Source: Mesocentrotus franciscanus (Eukaryota > Echinodermata > Echinoidea > Camarodonta > Strongylocentrotidae). From it: 64,000 bases of DNA. The notes beneath the pieces are model-generated. The model worked only from the letters and a program-made list of their open reading frames with translations, made no database searches and was not told where the DNA came from. Shown here one piece after another: positions 9,408-20,945 of the stretch. Positions within the stretch are counted from its first letter, which is position 1. Each line of letters begins with the position of its first letter. A program made the translations under genes and the position numbers. The stretch covers positions 30,636,657 through 30,700,656 of the forward strand of contig CP137682.1 of the NCBI GenBank assembly GCA_037976565.1. The letters run 5' to 3'.

Positions 9408-9557
9408 GGGGCCAGTTTCATAAGACCTGTCATCTATAACAACTGCTTAATTTCTATGACAAATTTGCTCTCAGCCAATCAGAAGCCATGATTTCAGTAG
9501 CTTATAACAGTAGCTTGTAACTTGTTATTGATATCAAGTTTTATGAAACAGGGCCCT
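9408..9557. mobile_element. Short MITE in the 3' flank of the TBC gene
   Basis: Inverted ends GGGGCCAGTTTCATAA and TTATGAAACAGGGCCC enclose about 150 bp containing TATAACAACTG and CAGTTGT-like inner repeats. It lies about 30 bp after the stop codon, so it is probably part of the 3' UTR. Confidence 0.6.
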
Positions 9558-9916
9558 GATGAAGAAATTTGACCATCGACTTATTGCCTTGCAAGATTTG
9601 CTGATGAATTGAATTGAATTAATTGATTCATCTATCATACAACAGAAATTCCTTTTCCATCCAACACTAAAAGAGATCATGTCACAGCAGAATTCCACAT
9701 AACATAACATAGCTAAAGGTTTGCTAGATCAAATCATCAGTCTCGTAGGCTGTCCATTTAGTGGGCTGAAGTGCTTATCGTCCATCGGTCTCAGGGGCTG
9801 TCGCCAATCTCCAAAGGAATCATTGTTGGTATTACATAATCCTTGACACATGCTATTTTGGGAAGGCTTTCAGTACACCAAAATATTGTCTTTTAGCATT
9901 AGATTTAGCAGACTAA

Positions 9917-10424
9917 CAGCGTGTTTCTATTAGAAGCCATTATCCGGTTACTAGCCGATAAGGGATAAATTTTGCCTAATAGATACTGACCTTCTCCGCT
10001 ATTATCTGGATAATGCCTGTGAGAGCCGTGACGCGTTCATGGACAAAATTATCCTCTTTTAGAAGCATAATTCAGGGGAAGCTAACCGGATAACGTAAGT
10101 TATTCTAAGTAGAAACTCATGCCGTTTCGATAGAGTGCACATAACGGAAAGAAACCGGAAATCGGAATGATCACGTGATCGGAATATTTGACCCCGACAC
10201 TAAAATCCCAGGTTGACCTAGCAGTCCCACAATACTTTGCGGTGACCTTAACCAAAATTTGATGAACTTTTTTTCATGGCTTTTTAACCCGCTAAATCGG
10301 AGCAGTGTGTTTCTTTGTCGGATAATACACGTAGATAGAAACTGCCCATTCCCTGGTATTGTACGCTATTTTCCGGAAAACAAATTAACCAGATAATTTC
10401 AGTATAACTAATAGAAACACGCTG
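9917..10424. mobile_element. Harbinger-like MITE (TAA target duplication)
   Basis: The 17-bp TIRs CAGCGTGTTTCTATTAG and CTAATAGAAACACGCTG are perfect, flanked by TAA on both sides (9914-9916 and 10425-10427). A 3-bp TWA target site is typical of PIF/Harbinger elements. There is no ORF of note. Confidence 0.72.
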
Positions 10425-10427
10425 TAA

Positions 10428-12165
10428 GTTAAGTTAATTTTTCTTACCCTCCTCGGTTATCAGAGACCATTAAATAAAAGATGTGATTTTTTACGAAATG
10501 AAACAAAATGCCAAAATCTTGCAGGACAGCATTTATTCAAGGAATGCCTTTGTTGCCAAATTTAAAAATTAGTTCCATTTGTGAGTTTAAATTAAGTAAG
10601 AAATTATGATATGACTGTATGAATATGGGCATTCATGATTATCTATCATGTAGTGAATTGTGTATATTGGACAATGGCTTTGTTACTCATGTTTTTATTT
10701 TCTAAAAAAATAGGAAATGAAAACAGGAAAGAAACATACATAAAATTAAAACATATTGTATTTTTTATTTTTTCAATAAAATTGTTCATTTATTGCTACA
10801 CTGTTCAAATAAGATTTAATATCTCTGAAAATAATATACATTGGTAAAAACTTTGTGAAAAAGTTGACAAATTTTATCAAACAGCAATGATTTTGAAACC
10901 TCTCAATGTATTGCCAATTTAAGGATTTTAAAGCTTTTTTCTTTTTTAAATTACTGCCATCTGATGATCATGCAACAGAAATGGATGCAGTGTGTGCAGA
11001 AATTTGTGTCCTTTGTAACCCAAGCGTTGGGCATATATTTAGGGCTATGAATCACAAGTTATTGAGCAATACAACAAAATGTGGAATGCCTGTCACGAAA
11101 GGGATAACTCAATTATAGGACACTATACTGTGTAATTATAATAAGTGACCATATATACTCCTGGGTAAAAAGTGGCAAATATAGATGAATGTCTCGCCAA
11201 TTTGAACCAGTGTCATCCCCCAAATAGACCACTATAGGCCTCTCTTAATCAGCCCGCAGTTGCAATTAGCGGGCTATTCGGTCGAGAAAATATCCCGAGA
11301 AATCTTGGTCTTGTTTCCAAAATAGCCTGCTATTTGGGAAATAGCGGGCTAATTTGCGCCGTCCGAGCTAGTTAGTGATGTGCGTATCGGTGTGGTGAAG
11401 ACGCAATTTCGAGCATTCGGGAAAATATCCTGAGTCAAAAATAGCAGGTTATTTTGCAACTTCGGTCCGATGAGGACAGGCCTCGAGCCATGTACAATAT
11501 TACCCTGTTTCGTGAGCTATATAAAAGAGAAGCAAAATATGTTGTTTGGTTTTGTGCTGTGCTGCATTGAAACAAAGTTGGGAACTTATAAGAAGGAATG
11601 GGGAGAGGTTGATTATGTAGTAAATAAGATTTTGTTTATACTGTTCGATTTGTTTTTAAATAATCAAATGATAAGAAATTGACACAGTCCTTCTCAAAGT
11701 CCCATGCCCTGCACACAGAAATCTGCACCATTAACAACTCAATATTTCATACCCTTACCAAGTTTTGTAAATTTTGAAGTGTATGAAAAATTGACATTTC
11801 TTGAGAATGTGACGTATTAAAAAGCTTACATCTGAAAGTATTCAACGAAGTCCCTAATTCACCCAGTCCATCTTTCATTATTGAGTTTTTTTTTTGGGAA
11901 GGGGACCAAAAACCATCAAATTTAAAAGGGGTATGAATAATTTATTTGTCAACTATATATGGAAGTGGTAATAGACATACATATGTCCTGAAGGTTTGGT
12001 GCAAACTGTTCCGCTAATTCTCATGATTTTTCCAATATGGGACATACGATAGGGTATACAGTACCGAAGTGCTAATGTCATCCAGGTAACTGGCTCTAAA
12101 CAACAGAGCCTGCGCATGAGGTTCACTGCGATATCACTTATCATTCAAGCAACGGGCCGGAGCAG
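10428..12165. other. No gene seen; possible 3' UTR end and degenerate repeats
   Basis: AT-rich sequence. AATAAA-like signals near 10474 and 10776 could serve the TBC gene. Around 11240-11460 the phrase AATAGCGGGCTA and variants recur in both orientations, suggesting a decayed inverted-repeat element. The open frames are short, AT-rich and lack recognisable motifs. Confidence 0.5.
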
Positions 12166-12483
12166 GGGGTGTTTCATAAAGCTGTTCATAAAGTTACGCA
12201 TGACTTTACGAATGACTTAATTATGAATGAAAAGCCAAATGGATGCTCAATCATTTTTAACTGCATCAACTAAAGTTGAACTGTGCAGATGTAGATTAAC
12301 ATTCTTATTATAACAAACATTTTTAATGCAAATTGTATTTTTTGCCATAATTTCATTGAGGTTATTAGAAATAATTATAGTCACACTTTGTTAAAACACC
12401 AGGAAAAACTTTGGGCATCCTATCTGGCACCTCATATTCAAGTCGTGCGTAACTTTACAAACAGCTTTATAAAACACCCACCC
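12166..12483. mobile_element. MITE with GGGTGTTT...AAACACCC ends
   Basis: The left end GGGTGTTTCATAAAGCTG and, on the other strand, the right end GGGTGTTTTATAAAGCTG form TIRs that extend imperfectly for about 45 bp (next shared block AAAGTTACGCA). The interior is AT-rich and non-coding. No clear target duplication. Confidence 0.65.
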
Positions 12484-12783
12484 GTATTGAGTGTTTCAGG
12501 TTGGTGTGATCACCATACCATTGTTTAGCGCAGAATTGTTCGGAACCAGCCACCTTGACAACTTTGCCAGTATGATGTCACACCTCGGTGCTCTATTGAT
12601 TATTGCTTTTGAGTCGATTTCCAAAAGTATTTGTTGACGTGTTATAATATAAAGTGCTGGTGTTATAAAGAAAGCAATATATGATACACGAATGGCAACA
12701 TTCTTGATCTTGGAATCGTTGTGGAATATGTGTTCATTAAAAACAAGATGAAGGACAGACTCATGCCATGTATATGCAATTAA

Positions 12784-13376
12784 AGAATTATCCAACTTTC
12801 ATTTTAAACTACTCTATGAGATAGCAGGAAAATCAGAGAAGAAGAGTAGTGAGAAGTCTGAACGAAATCGGTATTTAAAAAATGAGAAAATTAAAAGTTG
12901 TAATCACTATATGTATAGGAACTTCATATTTGCTGAATCGGTAATGTCTCGGTGACGTAGTGCTGGAAAACTTTCCCAGTTGTTCCACGACTCAGAATGA
13001 CTAAAATGTCGTGTTTTCTCCCAAATTTATGATTCCGGAGTGTATTTTCTCTTCAGAGGACCTATAATAATATGTTGTCCTATAATATATTTTGAGTAGT
13101 GCCCCAATGGAGAAGGCACTTTAGGAGAAAAACAGAAATGAATGATATATTTCTACATGACTATCAGGAAAGTTGTTCATGTCTCTGTCACAATGCACCA
13201 ACGAAATTGCCAATTTGAGATTTGCGCCTATGTATTTAGGGATTTCATATTTAAAACAGTCATACCTCCCTTATTATTGGTCCTATATAATTATTTCAAA
13301 CTTTAAAAATTCTGTTTCTCTTTTGTTATGCTTTCATGAAAATGAATTTACTAAAAGGGTTGAATTTCCCTTTGAA
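12784..13376. mobile_element. Degenerate copy of the 3976-type TTAA MITE
   Basis: Blocks such as GAACGAAATCGG, GCTGAATCGGTAATGTCTC and AACTTTCCCAGTTGTTCC match the element at 3976 in the same order. TTAA is present at the left edge (12780-12783), but the right edge has mutated (CCCTTTGAA). This is an older insertion of the same family. Confidence 0.55.
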
Positions 13377-13652
13377 TATTCAGTGCACCTCCATTTTATA
13401 CTTAATGTATGTTATGACTATGCATGTAGATGTATTACATATCAAAAGTTGTATAGATATTCAGATTATTATATGATAAATATCTTTTTTATGAATATTA
13501 AAAATAGCGCATTATTATATGTACATCAGAGTGGTGTCTATCTTTTCATTTGTTTGGTGATTGTAAGTGAATATGTTGTAAACTCCTTCAAGAAAGTTCT
13601 GCAATTCCAGTGTGAGCGTTGGCATCTTTCTTATTACTATATCATCATATTC

Positions 13653-14331
13653 TGGGGAGTCTTTCACAAAGACTAAGATCGACTTTAAAGGTAAAGACCA
13701 GTTTTGGAAACGCCCTCCTCTCAAAAAAATGAAATGGAAGCTCTCATTACCAATCATGTGAAAGAATATGTTTTGACTAATACCTGATGATACAAATTTT
13801 GCCGTGAAACCGCCTACTAATTGATATATTTGGTAAATTATTATATCTATTGGGACCAAATAGATATCGCGCACGCACGCACGTATCGGGTAGTCCCATA
13901 TACATCTTTCTGTGTACAGTGCTTGTAACTTTACCAAGACTGGGCCAAATTTCTTATCATTTTGATGATTCCAGAACCTTGCAGTACACACCAATACTTA
14001 TATGCTAGATGATCAACCTTTTCTGATCGATTCCACGTTTCTTTCACAATGCAATCGCATGACCAGAACTGGCCTTCATCTTTAAGTTAGACTTAACTAT
14101 GGCAGGCCATTCATGCCACTAGTTGCTCTCACTATTACGATCTTTTAGATAAAAATTTTTTCCTTCAATAATGAATTATCAAAAAATGTAAATTCTGTAG
14201 ATTTGTGACCATGACTTGAACATCCCTTGAGAGACAAATGCCAGTAAATGGTGAGAGCAAACAGTGGCATGAACGGCCTGCCATAGTTGAGTCAATCTTA
14301 AAGTCGATCTTAGTCTTTGTGAAACACCCCA
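13653..14331. mobile_element. MITE with long TIRs, interrupted by a TTAA MITE
   Basis: The left end carries TCTTTCACAAAGACTAAGAT then CGACTTTAAAG. The right end on the other strand carries GTTTCACAAAGACTAAGATC then GACTTTAAG. A second inner inverted pair (ATGGCAGGCCATTCATGCCA at 14099 and its complement near 14265) shows that the original element was a short foldback of roughly 280 bp. A 393-bp TTAA MITE later inserted at 13689-14081. Confidence 0.65.
13689..14081. mobile_element. piggyBac-like MITE nested in another MITE
   Basis: TTAA at 13685-13688 and 14082-14085. Ends GGTAAAGACCAGTTTTGG and, on the other strand, GATGAAGGCCAGTTCTGG. The body is closely similar to 24497-24883, including ATATCTATTGGGACCAAATA and TGTACAGTGCTTGTAACTTT, so the two are copies of one family. 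Confidence 0.78.
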
Positions 14332-14574
14332 GGTATCATTGAAAAGCCTACTTTATTTCCCTTTACAACGATGCTCATTTGTAATGATTATGTAATCATG
14401 AAATGTGCAGCACACCTGCATATGGGACCAAGTCAAAAGTGAGATCTTGCAAAATGCATTATTATTGTCAACAGTAAATTCTTCATGTGTTTGGGGGATG
14501 GATTGTGTTAACTGACATAAGATGAAGCGGATCCTAATCAAATGATTGGTTGAGTACGTACACGTGACCAGGCA

Positions 14575-14845
14575 TTTTTTGGGAGCCTAACACGTAATTT
14601 TACTGATGACCGGTCATTAGTAAATGCTAATGACCGGTCATTAATTAGTAAATTCATGTTATAAAACATCATTTTATAAAACAAATAAGACATCATCTTA
14701 TAAAACAAATGATACACATCATTTTGTTCGGGCATTAGTAAAATAACCCACACTCGGTACCTTCGAAACAGTCCAAACACCCTCGGCTATCGCCTCGGGC
14801 GTGTTAGACCATTTCCAAAGGTGTGTGGGTATAATTCTTACTAAT
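14575..14845. repeat. Inverted-repeat cluster
   Basis: GACCGGTCATTAGTAAATG and GCTAATGACCGGTCATTAAT form a local palindrome at 14608-14645. GGGCATTAGTAAAATAACCC (14731) is inverted near 14823-14843 (GGGTATAATTCTTACTAATG). ACATCATTTTATAAAACAAA repeats at 14664-14710. It looks like a decayed small element. No coding signal. Confidence 0.45.
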
Positions 14846-14965
14846 GCCCTCACTGATGTGTATTATTAATTTGTATACTAACGATGCATTTTACATCAAT
14901 CAATATATCATTGTATTATTACATCATTGTTTATATGTGAGGTGGTGTCTAGCTGAAGGATTTTT

Positions 14966-15770
14966 GTCTCGCGTGCGTAGCAAAAAGCGAGACATAGGCG
15001 CCGCTTTTCCGGTGGCGGCGGCGGCGATGGCGGCGGCGGCGGCGGCGGCGGCATCAACATCAAAACTTAACCTAAGGTTAAGTTTTTGAATTGTTAATAT
15101 AATTTTGAAAGTATAAGGTCCTATTAAATGAAACTTGAACTAAAGGGTTATCAAGTATCCCCAATCATGTGAGGAAAATTTCAGGTCACAAAGTCAAGGT
15201 CAAAGGTCATTTCAGGTCAACAAACTTAGACTATGTTGTGGCATCATCATCAAAAACTTAACCTGAGGTTAAGTTTTTGAATTTGTAATATAATTTTGAA
15301 AGTATAAGTTCTTATTCAATGAAACTTAGACTAAAGGGTTATCAAGTATCCCCAATCATGTGAGTAGAATTTCAGCCCACTAGGTCAAGGTCAAAGGTCA
15401 TTTCAGGTCAACAAACTTAACTATGTTGTGGCATCAGGCTAAGATTTTTTAATTGTTATCATAATTTTGAAAGTATACATTCCTATTCCATGAAACTTGA
15501 ACATAAGGGTTATCAAGTATCACCAATCATGTTATTAGTCTTTTAGGTGACAAAGTAAAGGTCAAATGTCATTTCAGGTCTGGAAACTTAGACTTTGTTG
15601 TGGCATCAACATCAAGATTTTGAAATTTTAGCATAATTTCAAAAGTGTTTGTTCAAATTCCATGAAACTTGTACCCAAGGGCTATCAAGTATCACAAATC
15701 ATGTGACACAAATTCCAGGTCACAAAGTCAAGGTCAAAGGTCATTTTAGGTCAGTAGACTTGGATTATGT
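14966..15770. repeat. GGC-rich head plus four-unit 190-bp tandem repeat
   Basis: A TTTTTGTCTCGC...GCGAGACATAGGC hairpin-like start leads into a run of GGC triplets (15014-15052), then four diverging units starting near 15055, 15245, 15425 and 15600. Each unit contains TATCAAGTATC.CCAATCATGTG and AGTCAAGGTCAAAGGTCATT. The first two also carry the palindrome CTTAACCTAAGGTTAAG or a variant of it. Identity falls towards the last unit. The 81-residue frame across the GGC run is Ala-rich and is not convincing as a gene. Confidence 0.7.
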
Positions 15771-16835
15771 TCTCAAAATTTAATATGAGAATTAATAAAT
15801 AAATTTGTTCATATTTCATGAAAGTAAATATTTGAATCATTCAGTACTTTCCCATGAATATTCTAATAGTAATTTTAGTATTCGATCCCAGGCCTAGTAT
15901 GTACATGATCAGTTACAGCTAGGTGACAATATTGATGTTTCGATAATATATATTGGAGTATATCTCATAATAATTATGACTGCATGTACATTGTATTAGG
16001 AATAGAGGTACTGTAACAAAACTGAGAGATTGAGACAGATAGTGAGTGAGAGAGAGAGAGAGTTAGATCCTGTTTACATCTTAATGAATAGATTAAATTA
16101 GTATATTGGACATATATAGGGAAGAAGGAAACAAAATCTGAAACAGTCCATTAAAAGAGCCTCTGTGTACAAATTAAAGTTTGTATTTTAGAAATTTATC
16201 AGGACACACACTCAGTGACACACACTCAGTGTGCCAATGTATGGACCAACTTGTGGTTTTGGTATGCACTGCTGCAGATCAGAGCTAGTCTAGCTAAAAA
16301 TAGCCACATGTACTTCAAAATGCTTATTATATTCAGAGGATATCAGTTTCGGGGGTCTGCAAATGGGCCACCCTGCCTATAAAAATAATGTCCCAACCTC
16401 AATTTTTCATCATATCGAATTGCGTAATGCCGAATTGCGTAATGCAGGCGAGACCGCCGAGAGCGTTTCACTTGTTCTATCGCAGACTCTACTCGTTCAA
16501 ATTATCTGATTTTTTAAAAACAGATCTTGTGGAAAATACTGTAAAAATAAGATGGACCTAATGTCATGTCAATCTATGCACTTATTGTCCTGGTAATGCT
16601 CAAATGAATTCTTTAGAAACGTTCAGCTAATAAAAATTCCCATAGACTTGTATAAATGGAATGGGATAAAACAAACTTCACGCTGACATGCTAAAGTGCA
16701 CACACAGTGCATGTATTGTGTGTCTAAATAGGTAAGTTTCGTAATGTAACCAAATCTATACTAAAGTGCCTGGATACGAATTTATGTATAATTTATATGC
16801 CTTTATTTTGTGAAGTGCCTGCATGGATACGTATT
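15771..16835. other. No gene seen
   Basis: AT-rich sequence with a short GA run near 16046. CAC tandem phrases (GACACACACTCAGTG twice at 16203-16230) and AATTGCGTAATGC doubled at 16418-16445 are small local duplications. No open frame worth reporting. Confidence 0.5.
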
Positions 16836-17133
16836 ATTTCAGTCACCTGTAACAAATACCTGTATTTCAACAGTCAGAATGCAAAAAGTATACATTAGTT
16901 GCTGCTAGGTAGGACAAACATTAGTTGTCCCCGGGTCCGAGTTAGCCCGGATCCGTATATGCCTTTGTGAAGTTCCTGGATACGTATTATTTCAGTCAGT
17001 CAGAATGCAAATTTGAATGTATTATGTGTTGGGTACGGCAAGCCATAATGTTTGTCCTACCTAGCAGCAACTAATGTATGCTTTTTGCATTCTGACTGTT
17101 AAAATACAGGTATTTGTTACAGGTGACTGAAAT
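16836..17133. repeat. Inverted repeat (about 88-bp arms) next to telomeric repeats
   Basis: The left arm 16836-16924 (containing CACCTGTAACAAATACCTGT and GTTGCTGCTAGGTAGGACAA) is repeated inverted at 17046-17133. A diverged relative occurs at 50680-50835 (CATAATGTTGTCCTACCTAA). The sequence TTGTCCCCGGGTCCGAGTTA follows the left arm and also appears, in both orientations, on each side of the telomeric block. Confidence 0.75.
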
Positions 17134-17202
17134 GGATCAGGGCTAACTCGGACCCGGGGACAACTCGGCCCCACTGAAAAAACGGTCATTTTTTGTCATT
17201 TT

Positions 17203-17328
17203 ACCCTAACCCTAACCCTAACTCTAACTCTAACCCTAACCCTAAACCTAACCCTAACCCTAAACCTAACCCTAACCCTAACCCTAAACCTTACCCTAAC
17301 CCTAATTCCTAAACCTAACCCTAAACCT
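17203..17328 (+). repeat. Interstitial telomere-type repeat (CCCTAA)n
   Basis: About 20 units of CCCTAA with some CTCTAA, CCTAAA and one TTCCTAA variants. The block is bracketed by an inverted pair, ACGGTCATTTTTTG (17182) and CAAAAAATGACCGT (17330). CCCTAA/TTAGGG is the telomere motif of most animals. The short frame made of Arg-Val repeats on the other strand is a by-product. Confidence 0.9.
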
Positions 17329-17339
17329 GCAAAAAATGA

Positions 17340-17590
17340 CCGTTTTGCAGCGGGGCCGAGTTGTCCCCGGGTCCGACTTAGCCCCGGGTCCGACTTAGCC
17401 CGACTCCATATGCATTGTACATACATAAATTTGGTTAGGCCCTACATTATGAAAATGGTCTGTCGTGCATAGGGCTCTGTGGAGCAGTTGGGAGAGGGTA
17501 TTTTAAAGATTTTTCTTAATCAAGGGATTGCGCATAAAACTTCTCCGTAGCACGAAAGGTAGTTCGATTACTTTCCTTTCATTTGATACA
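17340..17590. other. Flank of the telomeric block; no gene seen
   Basis: Starts with GGGGCCGAGTTGTCCCCGGG, the third occurrence of that phrase, then ordinary sequence up to the SINE. Confidence 0.5.
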
Positions 17591-17866
17591 AGTGTTGTGG
17601 CCTAGTGGATAATTAAGTCGTCGGACTGTGTTTCACAGGGTCCGCGGTTCGAGTCCCGCCGCGGCACTAATGTCCTTTGGCAAGACATTAATCTACACTT
17701 GCCACTCTCCACCCAGGTGTTAAATGGGTACTGGTAGGAAGGAATTCCTTGAATGCTGTGAGCGCCGAAATCGGCAGCCTAGCATAGCCGGGTAATGTTG
17801 GAGCGCCTTGAGCACCTTGCAAGGTGGATACGTGCGCTATATAAGAATCCAATATTATTATTATTA
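17591..17866 (+). mobile_element. tRNA-derived SINE, full length, ATT tail
   Basis: The tRNA-like head has a Pol III A box (GTGGCCTAGTGG) and B box (GGTTCGAGTCC). A conserved SINE body follows (CTTGCCACTCTCCACCCAGG then TGTTAAATGGGTAC), then a GCGCTATATAAGAATCCAAT tail and (ATT)n. The body matches the SINE at 49041, though the heads differ. It is not a functional tRNA, because the anticodon arm does not fold. An AGGTG-family element is inserted directly in its ATT tail. Confidence 0.85.
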
Positions 17867-20394
17867 TTAGGTGGTCTGTCGTCATCGACAGATCACCTAT
17901 TAATTTCGTCAGAATTTTCTTTTTTATTATTATTATTATTATTTATTTTTATTTCCTCCACTTTTTTGTTCCGACGATAACTCAAGATCGGTACATTCAA
18001 TTTCTTTCAATTTTGGCACAGTCATGGGTCATTGTCATGAGACGTGACAGGAACATTTTCAAGGTCATCAGGTCATCGTGACGTCATCCAGGCGCCATTT
18101 TGTGAAATCACATGATCAATCATATCTTCATGATGCGTCATCAAAGGTCATTCATATTCATATTACATATACTTCAGGTCAAGGGTCAACAGGTCATGTC
18201 ATCAAAGGTCACATAAAGGTCATGACGCGCGCGTACGCGCGTCAAAATTTTAAAAGCTCAAAATTACTTAACTATTAATGGAGTACGAATCAGGTCATTT
18301 TAAGCATTTCAAAAATTTCCGTCCGTGCGCGTCCGCGCGCGCGTTATGCGCGCGCGCAGCGCGTACACATCGTAAAAACGCTTTTTTTCGCATGGTTTTT
18401 ATTTCTGACACTATTTTTGACAATTTCCAACTATTTCCAGTCATTCTCGACCTTCCATAATGCCACACGCGTGCGTCAAACTTTAAAATTCGTGCGCTCG
18501 TCAATGGGCAATATAATGTAAAAAGTGGTAAAAACATGTCCATATAAAATCCGCCATAGCTCGTCAGAATGCCTAAATACCCCAAATTTTTAACATTTTC
18601 TGGAAGCCCATGAAATGTTTATGTGATTTCATGTATAATTTTGTCCAATCGTATGTTCTGACGTCGTCATATTTGCATATGAACTCGAAAATTTGATTTT
18701 GAAAATATGACATCATAATTTTTGTATTCATTTGATAATATTGCAGTAATCGGTTGTCGATTTTCTTCCAAATTTTGATATGTTGTAGCTGAGACAATTC
18801 TCTACCAATGCAGTCATCACGATTTTTCATTTTGACAAAAGCATCATGGCGTATTTTTGCGATTAAAGGAGGCATGTCAATTTTTCACATTTTGCGTGTA
18901 TTCTCTATGGGACATGACTTTTTGTCAAAACTGGATTCTACATTTCCGTCTTTCGCGAGCAATATCTCCGTCGTTTTAGTTTTGTTTTCGCTGAGCTTTG
19001 AGTATGTTGTAGCTGAGACAATAAGCTATCACAAGTGTGCCCTTTATTTTTCGATCAGATGCGGGATCATGCTCATATTTCACTTGCAAAGTGGGATTTG
19101 AGAATTCCATTTTCCGTTCACGTGTAATCGCTATGTGAAATGTTTTGGTATATATCGGTAACGCACTTGATTATTTTTATTTTTCCACTACTTTCTTGTG
19201 AGCGTGATTGCTCAAATTCGGCTCCATCAATTTTCATCAAATTTTGTCAGTCATCAGGCTTATCAAGGTCAAGTGCCAGCATTTGTTTCAAGGTCATCAG
19301 GTCATCGTGACGTCATTCAGGCGTCATTTTGTGATATTTTGATCAGTGACATTTAACTCATGCGCGATCATATCTTCATAACGGAAAGTCATTTTTCATT
19401 CATGCATATTTATCATGATCAAGGTAAATATCTGTCCGGTCAATTTCAGGTCAATAAACGCGCGCGTGCAAAATTTAAAAATGCTCTAAATCGTCTCAAA
19501 TTCATTTTAGATACGTTTCAGGCCATATAGCATTTCGCAAAAACACGCACACGCGAATGCGCGCGCGTTTTCGTTCGTCATGCCCGAACGCAACATAAAT
19601 CCTCCTCTTTTTTAGCATGATATTCCTCATTCTCTTCCGAACAATTTGATACCAATATGTTTATCTTTTATGACCATTAATAACGGAATGAGCCTATATA
19701 CAAAATCCATTATAGCTCTTTGGGATGCACCGTGGAGATATACCACCAATTTTTTTCTTCATATTTGGATAAACATTGAGTCAGAAATGAGATTGCATGT
19801 CTCATTTTGCCGTATATCGTGACAATATAATGGCCTTAATTGGAACTCAAAATACGAAATTGCATATTATGACGTACGTCAGCATATTTATGGACAATTG
19901 ATTTTATCTCTGTGAATATTGATCGATTTTCTTCCAAATTTTGATATGTTGTAGCTAAGATGATTGTCTACAAGATCAGTTGTCACCAATTTTCATTTTG
20001 ATGAAGTCATCATAGTGAAAATTTCGATTAAATGAGACATGTCAGAATTTTCTTAATTTGCGTGTCATGCCTATGGGAGGTGACTTTTTCTGAAATCTGC
20101 ATTCTACATTTCAGTCTTGTTTGAGCAATATCTCGATTATTTTTCTCAATTTTCTGCCAGCTTCGAATATGTTTTAGCTGAGAAAATTCTCTACACTTAA
20201 GGTCACATTTTTTTTAAAATCAGATGTTTGGATCATGGCGATATTCTAACGACAAGATGTGATTTGAGAATCCTATTTTTCGTTTACGTGTAATGTCTAT
20301 GTTGAGTATTTTGGAATCCTATATAGACAACCCGACCGGGGGGGGGGCTTCGGCGGACAGTTCGACCTCATGATTTTTTCTCCTCATGATTCAT

Positions 20395-20640
20395 GATCTA
20401 AAATCTCTCATCTCATATAAAATTGTCATTTTATGTATTAATTATGCTTTTATAAACACCCAACCTAACCATACCATAAACTCTAACCCGGCGATCATAC
20501 GCCTACGGCTCGTAAAAATATATTCTCGTTATTCTTTAGAACAGCTCTTAAAATACTCACAATTTCCATGTTCCCTGTCATGACTGTTAATTATAAAAGC
20601 ATAATCCATAAAATGACAATTTTTATCTAAGATGAGTTAT
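20395..20640. repeat. Foldback insertion in the AGGTG element
   Basis: TATAAAATTGTCATTTTATG with ATTATGCTTTTATAA at the left is inverted at the right (TTATAAAAGCATAAT, then CATAAAATGACAATTTTTAT). About 245 bp, probably a MITE. Confidence 0.55.
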
Positions 20641-20735
20641 TTCCAGTTATTCAGCCCATGTATACGCAATGTTTACGTCTTTCTCACGGACAAAGAATTG
20701 TTTACATGTCTATAAATTTCTTTCTATATATCTAT

Positions 20736-20940
20736 CTACTCACATCTCGCTCTCTTTTTCTCTCTCTGCTTTGTTTCCCTTCCCCTCGCTTGTGCTGCTC
20801 CTTCTTCTCTTGCTCTGTCTCTGTATCTCTCTCTACTCTTTCACCCTCTCCCTCTCTTGCTCTGTCTCCCTCTGTCTCTCTACTCTTTCACCCTTTCCCT
20901 TTCCAGCCTCTGGCTCTCGTTCTCTCTCCTTTATGTCTTT
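20736..20940 (+). repeat. Pyrimidine-rich tract of the AGGTG family
   Basis: Repeats of CTCTCTTGCTCTGTCTC and CTACTCTTTCACCCTCTCCC. The same tract is found at 40980-41130, 44760-45020, 46970-47180 and, inverted, 52450-52625. Overlapping Ser/Leu-rich frames are compositional. Confidence 0.8.
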
Positions 20941-20945
20941 AGATG

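Larger units (their letters stand above)
17867..20945 (+). mobile_element. AGGTG-family non-autonomous element, dimer-like, 3' end changed
   Basis: It begins TTAGGTGGTCTGTCGTCATC, the 5' hairpin of this family, inside a SINE tail. Two diverged body units follow (about 17970-19160 and 19190-20310). Each has an AAGGTCATCAGGTCATCGTG box, a GCGCGC-rich box, TTCTTCCAAATTTTGATATG and a terminal CGTTCACGTGTAAT or CGTTTACGTGTAAT. An inverted-repeat insertion occupies about 20395-20640, then the family's pyrimidine-rich tract runs to 20945. The 3' stem-loop and CTAG end are absent. Confidence 0.7.

Noticed and set aside
13173..13676. Plus-strand 167-codon and overlapping minus-strand 159-codon frames
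   Set aside because: They cross MITE boundaries and have AT-driven composition with no recognisable domain.
14844..15089. 81-codon frame with an alanine run
   Set aside because: The alanine run comes from GGC repeats at the head of a tandem repeat; no splice or homology support.
17196..17426. Frame of Arg-Val repeats on the minus strand
   Set aside because: Translation of telomeric CCCTAA repeats.
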